64,000 bases of DNA from Macrostomum hystrix (lineage: Eukaryota; Platyhelminthes; Macrostomidae), in contig CATNEN010000007.1 in the NCBI GenBank assembly GCA_950097015.1, positions 930,001 through 994,000 on the forward strand, read 5' to 3'. The number at the start of each line of letters is the position of its first letter. Positions within the stretch are counted from its first letter, which is position 1. Shown in pieces: positions 21,801-32,300 of this stretch. The position numbers and the translations under genes were made by a program. The notes beneath the pieces were generated by a model. The model did not search any database, was not told where the DNA came from, and saw only the letters and a list, made by a program, of their open reading frames with translations.

Positions 21801-24800
21801 CCGTATCTGCTACTCTACTTCCTTATCTGCCACTCTTCTCCCCGTATCTGCTACTCTACTTCCTTATCTGCCACTCTACTTCCTTATCTGCCACTCTTCT
21901 CTCCGTATCTGTCCCTCTACTTCCCTTATCTGCCACTCTACTTCCCTTATCTTCCACTCTATTTCCCTTATCTGCCACTCTACTTCCTTATCTGCCACTC
22001 TACTTCCTTATCTGCCACTCTTCTCCCCGTATCTGCCACTCTACTTCCTTATCTGCCACTCTTCTCCCCGTATCTGCCACTCTACTTCCTTATCTGCCAC
22101 TCTTCTCCCCGTATCTGCTACTCTACTTCCTTATCTGCCACTCTACTTCCTTATCTGCCACTCTACTTCCTTATCTGCCACTCTACTTCCTTATCTGCCA
22201 CTCTTCTCCCCGTATCTGCCACTCTACTTCCTTATCTGCCACTCTACTTCCTTATCTGCCACTCTACTTCCTTATCTGCCACTCTTCTCTCCGTATCTGT
22301 CCCTCTACTTCCCTTATCTGCCACTCTACTTCCCTTATCTTCCACTCTATTTCCCTTATCTGCCACTCTACTTCCTTATCTGCCACTTTAATTCCCTTAT
22401 CTGCTACTCTACTTCCCATATCTGCCACTCTACTCCCTTATCTGCCACTCTACCTCCCTTATCTGCCACTCTACTTCCCTATTAATGCCGTGCCGCATCC
22501 TAACTAATCTAACCCATGCAGGCTGTCCTAGCCCTAGCATATATTTTGCTGCCCCTTATTATCTGTCCGGCAATAAACGCCCAATTAGTCTGTTCCACAA
22601 CTAAAGCCTGCACTTCCGCATCCCTATTCTCTATCCTTCTTATTCCACTTTCATCCTTTATCGAATAAACCGTGTCACGAATTCGTATCACTAGCGAGAG
22701 CAGCAGCTTCCCGCTGTCTGCTCTGAGCAGTCTTTAGCATTGACCAATCACCGAGTGTCATAGTTTCGATTCGGGTACTTTAACTACGCGGTCATAACAT
22801 ACAATTTTTGTCATCGTACTATAATTATAGTTTAGATTGTTCGAAGGAAATTTTTGTACTTGCCTTCTAACTTTCTCATCCTTCCTTCTCCCTTTATTCT
22901 AATCCTTCCTTCTCCCTTTCTCATCCCTCCTTCTCCCTTTCTAATCCTTCCTTCTCCCTTTCTAATCCTTCCTTCTCCCTTTCTCATCCCTCCTTCTCCC
23001 TTTCTAATCCTTCCTTCTCCCTTTCTAATCCTTCCTTCTCCCTTTCTCATCCTTCCTTCTCCCTTTCTAATCCTTCCTTCTCCCTTTCTAATCCTTCCTT
23101 CTCCCTTTCTAATCCTTCCTTCTCCCTTTCTCATCCCTCCTTCTCCCTTTCTAATCCTTCCTTCTCCCTTTCTCATCCCTCCTTCTCCCTTTCTAATCCT
23201 TCCTTCTCCCTTTCTCATCCTTCCTTCTCCCTTTCTCATCCTTCCTTCTCCCTTTCTCATCCTTCCTTCTCCCTTTCTCATCCTTCCTTCTCCCTTTCTC
23301 ATCCTTCCTTCTCCCTTTCTCATCCTTCCTTCTCCCTTTCTCATCCTTCCTTCTCCCTTTCTCAGCTTAGCACACCCTTTCTCACCCTACCATTTTTCAT
23401 TCTCACCCTATCCTTCCCTTTCTGATTCTATCCTACCAAATCTCACCCTACCCTACCATTTCTCATCCTACACAACCATTTCTCACCCTTCCCTGCCATT
23501 TCTCACCCTACCCTACCATTTCGCACCCTACCCTACCATTTCTCACCCTACCCTACCATTTCTCACCCTACCCTATTATTTCTCACCCTACCCTATTATT
23601 TCTCACCCTAGCCTACCCTTTCTGACCCTACCTTACCCTCTCTCACCTACCATTTTTTTCTCACCCTGGCCTACCCTTTTTCACCCTACCCTACCACTTC
23701 TCACCCTACCCAACCATTTCTTACCCTTCCCTACCATTTCTCACCCTACCCTACCATTTCTCACCCTTCCCTACTATTTCTCAACCTACCCTACCATTTC
23801 TCACCCTTCCCTACTATTTCTCACCCTACCCTACCATTTCTCACCCTACCCTCTACCCTCTACCCTCACCAATATCCCGTATCCTCTGAGTCTCCTTACC
23901 CCTTTATAGTTTTTTATCTTGTCTAGTAGTAGAAATACTATTAAACTCGGCTACTGTATAAACAGTCAGCATTTTAGTGTCCCAGCGTGACTGTTTTTAA
24001 TATCTAGGCAGCGAAGTTGAAATGGCTTGGGAATAATAAAATAAAGTTTTGCACATTATATGTAACTAAAATTCTATTTCCTTTCTCTATTTTCCTATCT
24101 ACTCGTAGCATTGGCAATTTCCCTGCACCCATGGGCAATGACCGTTGAATTTCGCGATAGCAGTAGCCCGAATTGTAGCTGCTTGTCAAACATTACCCAG
24201 CATCCAATTTATCGATTGATTTTTCGTCCACATCGACTGTCAAATAGTCTCAGCTTTTATCTAAATATAAGGTTTTATCGTCAATCTATTTATACTATTA
24301 TTTATTTCGAAGCATTCTGATATTGCCAAAGCATATCATCTGCTCTAAAATGTGCCATTGGCTATTTAGCTATTGGCCACGGTCCGATCACTTCCTGTCT
24401 GTATGGGATATTTCTGAGAATTACAGAGAGAATATGCCAGAATTAGAGTGGGAACATGGGAGAATTAGAGTAGGTATCAAGGACTAATAAACAACACTAC
24501 TAAAGGACTACTAAAGGTGGGAATATGGGATAATTACATTGGGAATATGGGAGAAATACATAGGGAATATGGAAAAATTACTGTGAGAATATTGGAGAAT
24601 CACAGTGGGAATATGGGAGAATTGCAGTGAGAATATGCGAGAATTAGAGTGGGAATATGGGAGAATTACATTCGGAGTATGGGAGAATTACATTCGGAGT
24701 ATGGGAGAATTACATTCGGAGTATGGGAGAATTACATTCGGAGTATGGGAGAATTACATTCGGAGTATGGGAGAATTACATTCGGAGTATGGGAGAATCA

Positions 24801-27733
24801 CATTCGGAGTATGGGAGAATTACATTCGGAGTATGGGTGAATTACATTCGGAGTATGGGAGAATCACAGTGGGAATATAGAGGAATTACAGTGGGATTAT
24901 ATGGATTATCTCATATTATCCTTATTGAGATAGACTTTCCCCGACATGATTTCTTGATTAACTTACTCGGATACGCGCAAAGCTAAGGTTGGGGATCTGG
25001 TATCATGTGTTCGAATAATATTTGCTGACCATATCAAAATAGAATTATTTATGTTTCCAATTACTCATGCAATTATTGTGTAGGCCTAATAAATATTGCC
25101 GAGTGTTTCGCCCTAAGGCAGCAGGTGCAGTATTGGATGGCATTCGTGAGATAAACACAACTGCCTGGTCTCACCATTTACAGTAATTTTGTCTATCCTC
25201 TTCAATATACTTCCCTGCACTTGACTATCCTAATTCTCAGAAGTAAATAACTATAAATATTATATATATATGATTATAAATCATTGCGGGTTGATATTAT
25301 ATAATGTTTGTTTGTAGAGACAGATAATCTGATAGATTTGAGGCAGATAATCTGATAGATTTGAGGCAGATAATCTGAGAGATTTTAGGCAGATAATCTG
25401 AGAGATTTGAGACAGATAATCTGAGAGATTTGATACAGATAATCTGAGAGATTTGAGGCAGATAATCTGAGAGATTTGAGGCAGATAATCTGAGAGATTT
25501 GAGGCAGATAATCTGAGAGATTTGAGGCAGATAATCTGAGAGTTTTGAGGCAGATAATCTGAGAGATTTGAGGCAGATAATCTGAGATAATACAAAGGAA
25601 TCAGGGTCGAAAGTGTGAAGGATCTGGTAGCAGTTAATCTGAAGGATCTTGATAATCAACCCCTCAATGGGATTCCGCAGGTCAACCACTTTCCCGGAAG
25701 TTTCATCCTTGGTCGCAAGGACCGTCTGTGGAAGGGCCTTCAACGAATGCAACGCCTCCACGGTCGGAAGGCGTTCGGCTTCGCTCCGACAACCTACTGC
25801 CTGCCAGGCGATCTCAAAGCCTTCAAGGAGGCCTGGGACTCCGCCGCACTCAGCGCCCAGCAGCGGTGGATTGTGAAGCCTCCAGCCAGCGCCCGCGGTA
25901 TCGGCATCCGTGTGGTGAACAAGTGGCAGCAGATACCAAAGAAACGGCCAGTCATTGTGCAGGCCTATCTGTCTAGGCCCTATCTGATCAACGGCAGTAA
26001 ATTCGATCTGCGAATCTACGTCTATGTGACATCTTTTGAGCCTCTCAAGGTGTACATTCACGAACAGGGTCTGGTCAGGTTTGCCAGCGTGCAATATAGC
26101 CAATCTAGCAAGACTCTCGGCAATAGGTGAGTGGCGCGTGGCTACTGTACACCCACGCACTAATTTGTTCACGGGTACACTTGTACGTACACAGATACCC
26201 TAGTATGTACACAAGCTGACTAATATGTACACAGGCTCACTAGTATGTCCACAAAAACATCAGTATGTCCACAGAAACATCAATATGTCCACAGACACAT
26301 TAATATGTAAATGAATTGCTACAGAGGCTCACAGATACGAACACATTAATATTGATCCGTGCACAGAATTGTACATTAACCGCCTTTTAACCAGCCCATC
26401 CATCACCATTGCCAGGTTCATGCACCTGACCAACTACAGCGTGAACAAGCACAATTCCGCTTACACTAACGGGGGCACAAGCGCATCCAATTCAGTTGGC
26501 ACCAATGCCAGCAGCAGCAATACTACTAATAGTAGCGCAGACGGTCAGGGTCACAAATGGAGCCTGCAGCAGCTGTGGTCTCACCTGCGCCGGTGCGGCC
26601 ACAGTCCGGAGCGAGTCTGGGACTCAATTAAAGATCTGGTTGCTAAGACTATGATCAGCGGCGAGGCGCACATTGCGGCCCAGGTTCGCCTACTGTGCCG
26701 CAGGCCTTACTGCGTACACGAACTATTCGGCTTGGATGTACTGCTTGACGACCAGCTGCAGCCCTGGCTGTTGGAGGTCAACATTTCGCCTTCTCTGCAT
26801 AGCAACTCTCCCTTGGATGTGAGAATCAAAGGCGCCATGATCACTGACCTGCTGCGGCTGGCCGGCTTCCAGCTGCCCACCGCCGGCGGGTCTCCATGGC
26901 CGGATGACTACACGCCTGCCGAGGACGAGAGAGCCAAGCGGATCTACCACGCCGATCAGAAGGCCTGGCAGGACAGGTAGGGCTCTCGCAGTCAATCTGA
27001 GCTGATTCTGGCTTTATAATTCCGACTTAGATATACTAAAGGATATAAGGTAGACAGCCTGAAGGATATAAGGTAGACAGCCTGAAGGATATAAGGTAGA
27101 CAGCCTGAAGGATATAAGGTAGACAGCCTGAAGGATATAAGGTAGACAGCCTGAAGGATATAAGGTAGACAGCCTGAGGGATATAAGGTAGACAGCCTGA
27201 AGGATATAAGGTAGACAGCCTGAAGGATATGAGGTAGACAGCCTGAAGGATATAAGGTAGACAGCCTGAAGGATATAAGGTAGACAGCCTGAAGGATCTG
27301 AGGTAGACAGCCTGAAGGATCTGGGGTAGACAGCCTGAAGGATCTGAAGACTGCAGCTTGAAATCTGCGATGAGTCTCTGTGTCATCAGATTAGATGATC
27401 TAGCTTCCTATTGCCCCGGCTCACCTGTGCAGGCTGGGCAGCCTGCTGGACCACCTGACTCCGTCGGACATTCGCTGCCTGGCGCACTCGCTGGACGAAT
27501 TCGGCAGGGCCGGCGGATTCCAGCGAGTCCTGCCGACTGGCGGAGAGCGCGGCCTGCAGTACCTGCGCTACCTGGAGCAGCCCAGATATGCCAACCTGCT
27601 GCTACATTCCTTTCTCACTTGTCACGGTAGGCGCGAAGGAATCGAACTCCTGACCGCGCTATGGAGACGCGGCGCCCATCTGCCCGGACCGCGCCAGCTG
27701 TGGTCACCGCCAAAGTCTGGAGGTAATGGCTAG
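17767..27733 (+). CDS. TTLL4: Tubulin polyglutamylase TTLL4 orthologue
   Basis: Six exons join with matching phases: 17767-19717, 20126-20158, 21116-21192, 25681-26126, 26416-26976 and 27433-27733, giving 1,122 residues. The start is the first ATG after an in-frame TGA at 17761. Residues 1-590 are low complexity: Gln tracts, Pro and Gly runs, an Ala run, RS-like SRSRSRSR and an Asp-rich acidic stretch. From ~592 the sequence follows TTLL4: SLFPGVPPVLNF, RRLLKWRLSSITP, DDWLGYFGKHM, NHFPGSF. The ATP-grasp core has IVKPPASARGIGI (~751-763), FDLRIYVYVTS, HLTNYSVNK and the metal-binding LLEVNISPSLH (~950). A Ser/Asn/Thr-rich insertion follows HLTNYSVNK. The last exon matches the TTLL4 C-terminal region (EQPRYANLLL). 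The enzyme would initiate glutamate side chains on tubulin, and also on non-tubulin proteins in mammals, in cytoplasm and cilia. Introns 2, 3 and 5 are minisatellite-rich. Confidence 0.92.
17770..17817 (+). repeat. CAG microsatellite coding polyglutamine
   Basis: Sixteen uninterrupted CAG codons follow the TTLL4 start codon directly. A second pure CAG tract encoding Gln lies at about 18811-18845, and GCAGCC-type Ala codons at about 18920-18965. Uninterrupted CAG is prone to length change. Confidence 0.95.
20170..20590 (+). repeat. Intronic minisatellite, 19-bp unit (TTLL4 intron 2)
   Basis: The unit is TCTATCCACTATTTCACTG, with a shift to TCTATCTACTATCTCACTG in the distal half. It begins roughly 50 bp after the donor at 20159. 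The array is pyrimidine-rich on the coding strand and creates long false ORFs. Confidence 0.93.
21296..22490 (+). repeat. Intronic minisatellite with higher-order structure (TTLL4 intron 3)
   Basis: The basic unit is about 20-21 bp (CTGCCACTCTACTTCCTTAT), with a CTTCTCCCCGTAT variant. A distinctive block, TCTCCGTATCTGTCCCTC followed by the TTCCACTCTATTT variant, recurs near 21505, 21898 and 22288, so multi-unit segments of about 390 bp have been duplicated. Confidence 0.93.
22860..23890 (+). repeat. Two adjoining pyrimidine-rich minisatellites (TTLL4 intron 3)
   Basis: From 22865 to about 23365 the unit is 21 bp (ATCCTTCCTTCTCCCTTTCT plus A or C). From about 23365 to 23870 it changes to a CACCCTACCCTACCATTTCT-type unit. 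Both keep all purines on the minus strand, and both give false ORFs. Confidence 0.92.
24430..24895 (+). repeat. Intronic minisatellite, 22-bp unit (TTLL4 intron 3)
   Basis: The core array at about 24655-24860 repeats GGGAGAATTACATTCGGAGT plus AT, nearly perfectly. More diverged flanking copies (GGGAATATGGGAGAATTA) extend from about 24430 to 24895. Confidence 0.92.
25318..25592 (+). repeat. Intronic minisatellite, 23-bp unit (3' end of TTLL4 intron 3)
   Basis: About twelve copies of AGATAATCTGAGAGATTTGA plus GGC end within 90 bp of the acceptor at 25680. The unit contains TCTGAGAGA and is purine-rich, so the array displaces any long polypyrimidine tract upstream of the exon. Confidence 0.93.
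26150..26350 (+). repeat. Degenerate GTACACA-type repeats (TTLL4 intron 4)
   Basis: Loose ~25-bp repeats of the form AATATGTCCACAGAAACATC and TAGTATGTACACAAGCTGAC occupy most of the 289-bp intron between 26127 and 26415. They are more diverged than the other arrays. Confidence 0.75.
27035..27350 (+). repeat. Intronic minisatellite, 23-bp unit (TTLL4 intron 5)
   Basis: About fourteen copies of GACAGCCTGAAGGATATAAG plus GTA fill most of the 456-bp intron between 26977 and 27432. Each copy contains AAGGTAGAC, which resembles a weak splice donor. Confidence 0.94.
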
Positions 27734-29105
27734 ATTGTACATCACCTTTGTAGCTTCTTACTAGCAATTCTTCCAACTATAAGAACGAACGATAAAGTGA
27801 AAACTAGTTTCTTAGAAACGTATAATCAAGATTCTTAGAAACATGTTCTAGCCAGATAATGCACCATTGTTATTTATTTTTTTCCTTTTTAACAGAATTT
27901 CTAAGAATCGTGAAAAAATTAAATTCCTAAAAATACGCGAACAGGATTTGGAGAAAAAAGTTAAAGCGCTTTTCTAAGAAGCATGGGAAGAGCATTATTA
28001 CGCGTAGACGAGTTTCTCGGAAACACGTAAATTAGATTTTAACGCATAAGTTAGATTGGTTATATTCTTAGAAAAGCGTCTAAAGGTTTTTTGAGTCTAT
28101 CTAAGAAATTTCCAATCAGAATTCTTAGAAACGTGCACATTTTTGTTAGAAACGCGAATCCAACGGGTTTCTTAGATACACTGCTTTCCTAGAAACTCTA
28201 AAAAAATTCTTAGAAACTGGATTCTTAGAAACATTTTCTCGTTTTGCTAAAACGTGATCTAAACTAAACTAAAATGTGAGTGTGATTTCTATGTCTGTTT
28301 TATATATCTACCAGTATGTGTTATTTTTTTCAAGTTTGACATATTTTCTCAAGTAGATCATATTGGCATTTCTTGTTGATTTTGTAGCAGAATATAATGC
28401 ATTGTTTTCCTCGAAGATTTAATGCGCCTCCTTTGCTCACTTTTTTAAGACGAAAATCAGCTACAGAATCCTTCGATAAGTATTCGTTTTATCTAGCCTA
28501 TTAGATCTATATAGCCTATTCTCTAAGAACTTTCCGCTGAAATATTTTAGCCTCGCGTTAGTATAGATGATATATAAGATGGGCTTTCAAAGCTGTTTGC
28601 GCACTTGCAGATTATTAATGATTTCTGTTATAAGTATAATAGAGTTGATTATAGATAAAACTTGTTTGTTTATTTTGTTTCCATTACTATCGTGTCCAAC
28701 AAATTCCGCAGAAAAATGCGATTTTTTACATTTTGCTTACTTCCAGTAGTTGTGTGCGGAGGTTTTTCTTTAACCACCAACTGAAATATATATTTTTGTG
28801 GTAGAAATTCGTGCAAATCTGCTAAACATTTTTGCCGGATTCATATTCGTAGGATTCTACTGAATGCGAGAAAGAGTAGTATGATACAAACAGCAGAATT
28901 GTGTGACATTTTATTTTTTGTGTGCAAAAAATGTAAGCAGATTTTACAAGGAGCATGGGCGGCTTGTGCGAAGCTAGCTGCAGAAAATATTTTAGAGGTA
29001 GTAGTGAGTACATTATAATAGCTATACAATTCGCAACAGCTTATTTGGACCTGTTATTCTGCAAACAATTAACAAGCGGTTTAAATGCTAGCCAATTTGA
29101 TCGAT
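27734..29105. other. Non-coding 3' flank of TTLL4
   Basis: No gene is visible. From 27800 to 28235, TTCTTAGAA or its complement TTCTAAGAA recurs at least eight times with further near matches (see findings). The rest to about 29100 is plain AT-rich sequence. This is the first half of the convergent gap between TTLL4 and ANKFN1. Confidence 0.45.
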
Positions 29106-29290
29106 TTAACTAGTTACGATTCCTGCTTCGATTCTACTAGCTGCGATTCCTGCTTCGATTCTACTAGTTGCGATTCCTGCTTCGATTCTTCTAGTTGCGA
29201 TTCCTGATTCGATTCTACTAGTTGCGATTCCTGCTTCGATTCTACTAGTTGCGATTCCTGATTCGATTCTACTAGTTACGATTCCTGTCG
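29106..29290 (+). repeat. Minisatellite, 27-bp unit, just 3' of ANKFN1
   Basis: About seven copies of GATTCTACTAGTTGCGATTC plus CTGCTTC lie in the 3' flank of the minus-strand ANKFN1 gene, about 65 bp beyond its stop codon, so probably in the 3'UTR or terminator region. Confidence 0.93.
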
Positions 29291-29353
29291 TCTAGTCGTT
29301 TGGATTTCTTCAAAATTGTCATCTTTGGAAGGCCAGTCAGAGCAGGCCGTCAT

Positions 29354-32300
29354 TCAAATGTCGATAACGCCGGAGTCAGCGGAGTCAGCTTTGGCTGTCA
29401 TCGGCGATATCGGCCGCACAGTCAGGCTGCCGGTGTTCCATGGCGCCTGCAGCAGCAGCGGCCGGAAGTCAGGCGGCAGCGGTCGCCGCATTCCGTCCTC
29501 CGTGGTCACAACCAGTTCGTACAATGACGCATCAGCTGTCTGCAGCTGCTGACTGGGCTGAATGCCGTGGTTGCCAAGCGCTTGGGTTGACGCAGCTTCA
29601 ACAGCTAGACGGCACACATCGCGAGCTCTGGTTGACTGCGTCAGCGTCAGTGTCAGCAGGATGTTGCCAAATTTGACGCGCAGGCTGCTTGAAGTCGGCG
29701 ATGGCTGCGAAGCTTTAGGGGGCGGCGGCGGCGGCGGCTGAGGTCTGAACTGCACTACTGACAGTAGCGAGCTGAGCAAAGTGCAGCTGGATCCGCCGTC
29801 TCGTCTGGCCTCGGCGATGGCGTCGGCTGCCCAGCGAGCTGTCCGGGTCATGGCTTCGACCTGGGCTTGGAGTGCCTGGCAATTCAGCAATGCTCGGCTT
29901 TGAGTACGAATACTACAGTACTATAGAAATGACAGGTAGACCAGTTGGGAAAGAGAAAGTAACGCTTCCGACCATGTGAATTCGTGAGTCATGAGTTCGA
30001 ATCCTTGAGAGTGACTGGCTGAGCAGACTGTCACACCAAGTTTGTGTGAGTTAGCGAAATCGGCAGGAATGCCTCAGCGCCCGCAGCCCCTGCGGATATA
30101 ATTACTTTACCTGCAGCCTGGCGAGCCGCGCCTTCGCTGACGTCACCTCCTGCTGGGCGAAGGCCCTCCTCGAGCAGAGCTGCGCCGCGCCGATCAGCAG
30201 GTCGAGGCTGGCGCCGGACGCCGACAGCTCTGGAAACCACCGGCCTGCGTAGGTGACGCCCTGAAGCTGGTCGAAGGCGGCCACGGGCAGCAGGGACAGG
30301 CGCGGAGCTCCTTCGTCGTCGTCACTGTGCTGCGGGCCGCTGACAAAGACGGCTGCCTCATCGGGCGCAGGCAGCAGCAGCAGGTGCGCCACGTTGCGGC
30401 AGGGCTGGATCACTCGGCCCGTGAAGACTCGCAGACCGGCCCTCTGGCTGGCCGACAGTCGCAGCCGATTGGCCAGCGAGTCCGCGGCCTCGGCCAACAG
30501 CTGACTGAATCTGCTCGCTGATTGGACGATCCGGACTGAGCCGCCCCGCAGCAACTGTCGCATCTCATCCGCGCTGACGTGGGCGTTTTGTCTGAGGCGC
30601 ACGCTGGGCAGGCAGTTGGGCGACATTGCGTCCACTTCCAGGCTGAGTCGGTCCGGAGTGCCGCGCAGTCTCAGACTGCTCAAGTAGAGACCTGGCTCCT
30701 GCGGCGTCTGCGATCTGCGGGCTTTGCTGGACTGGCTCTCAGTCACTGTGTACACAGGCTCTCAGTCACTGTGTACACAGGCTCTCAGTCACTGTGTACA
30801 CAGGCTCTCAATCACTGTGTACACAGGCTCTCAGTCACTGTGTACACAGGCTCTCAGTCACTGTGTACACAGGCTCTCAGTCACTGCATACACTGGGTGT
30901 AAATTAAACTGTGTACACTGCGTGTACATTAAACTGTGTACACTGCGTGTACATTAAACTGTGTACACTGGGTGAACATTAAACTGTGTACACTGGGTGT
31001 ACATTAAACTGTGTACACTGGGTGTACATTAAACTGTTTACACTGGGTGTACATTAAACTGTGTACACTGGGTGTACATTAAACTGTGTACACTGGGTGA
31101 ACATTAAACTGTGTACACTGGGTGTAAATTAAACTGTTTACACTGGGTGTACAGTAAACTGTGTACAGTAGCTGTCCTCTTACCTAGCTGAAAAAGCTAC
31201 CGCCTCAGCCAGAAGGCCGCCAGAGAGCAGGTCGGACCAGCCGCTCGACGCCTGCGCTGAAATCCATCGACAGCCTGCCGCAGTCGCCGCCGTCGCCGCG
31301 TCGTCCTCAGCCGAGGCCCGACCGACCAGCAGGATGTGCCGACTGCCAGCCGCGCCAGTCAGCAGTCTGGGAAATGCCGCCAGCTGCTGCCGTTGGTGGC
31401 CGGAACACCGCCAGCCGCCGAGGGCTGTCTGCAAAGTCCGGCCCGCTCGCAGAATGGCAGCCCGAGCCAGCAGCTGCGGCGGCAGGGTCGCTTGCTGGCC
31501 GCCTCCGTCATCGCCAATGAGTCGCTCCAGCCGGTCCAGAGCGGCTCCCAGGCAGGGCGAGTCGGCAAGCAGCCGGGCGAGCCACGGCAGCTCACTCTGG
31601 GCGCCGAGCTCCGTGCTGACTGTGGCGTGCGGAAGAGCCTCGTCGCGAGTCAGGAGTACCTTCAGAGAAATTCGGAATATTTTGGAGACTTCAGGTTGCT
31701 CCAAATACAATTCTGAATTTAAATACAGCCCTGACTGCTGCTGGATTCTATCTACTGTTCCTGCTGCGATTCTTTCTTTGATTCGTGCTTCGATTCTATC
31801 TACGATTCCTGCTGCGATTTTATCTACGGATCCTGCTGCGATTCTATCTACGATCCCTTCTGCGATTCTATCTACTGTTCCTGCTGCGATTCTGTCTTTG
31901 ATTACTGCTGTGATTCTTTCTTTGATTCGTGCTTCGATTCTATCTACGATTCCTGCTGCGATTCTATCTACTGTTCCTGCTGCGATTCTGTCTTTGATGA
32001 CTGCTGCGATTCTTTCTTTGATTCGTGCTTCGATTCTATCTACGATCCCTTCTGCGATTCTATCTACGGTTCCTGCTGCGATTCTATCTACGATTCCTGC
32101 TGCGATTCTATCTACGAGTCTCGCTGCGTTTCTATCTACAATCCCTGCTGTTCTGTCCATGCCTCCCGCTGCGATTCCTTCAGAGGTCCCTATTGTAAAT
32201 ATTTTAGCGTCTCTGCACCAATTGCATCAAAAACTGCCGGGGATCAAATGAAACTGATTCTAAGCTCAGGAGCCAAGAACTCTGAAACTATTTACTTTCT

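Noticed and set aside
20110-23909. Long plus- and minus-strand ORFs (up to 413 codons) over repeats at 20.1, 21.3 and 22.8 kb
   Set aside because: They are in-frame readings of intronic minisatellites between phase-matched TTLL4 exons; composition is purely repeat-driven.
25297-26172. 291-codon minus-strand ORF opposite TTLL4 exon 4
   Set aside because: Antisense shadow of a conserved coding exon plus the adjoining repeat.
27800-28235. Heat-shock elements
   Set aside because: The spacing in TTCTTAGAA is three bases between TTC and GAA; heat-shock elements need two.
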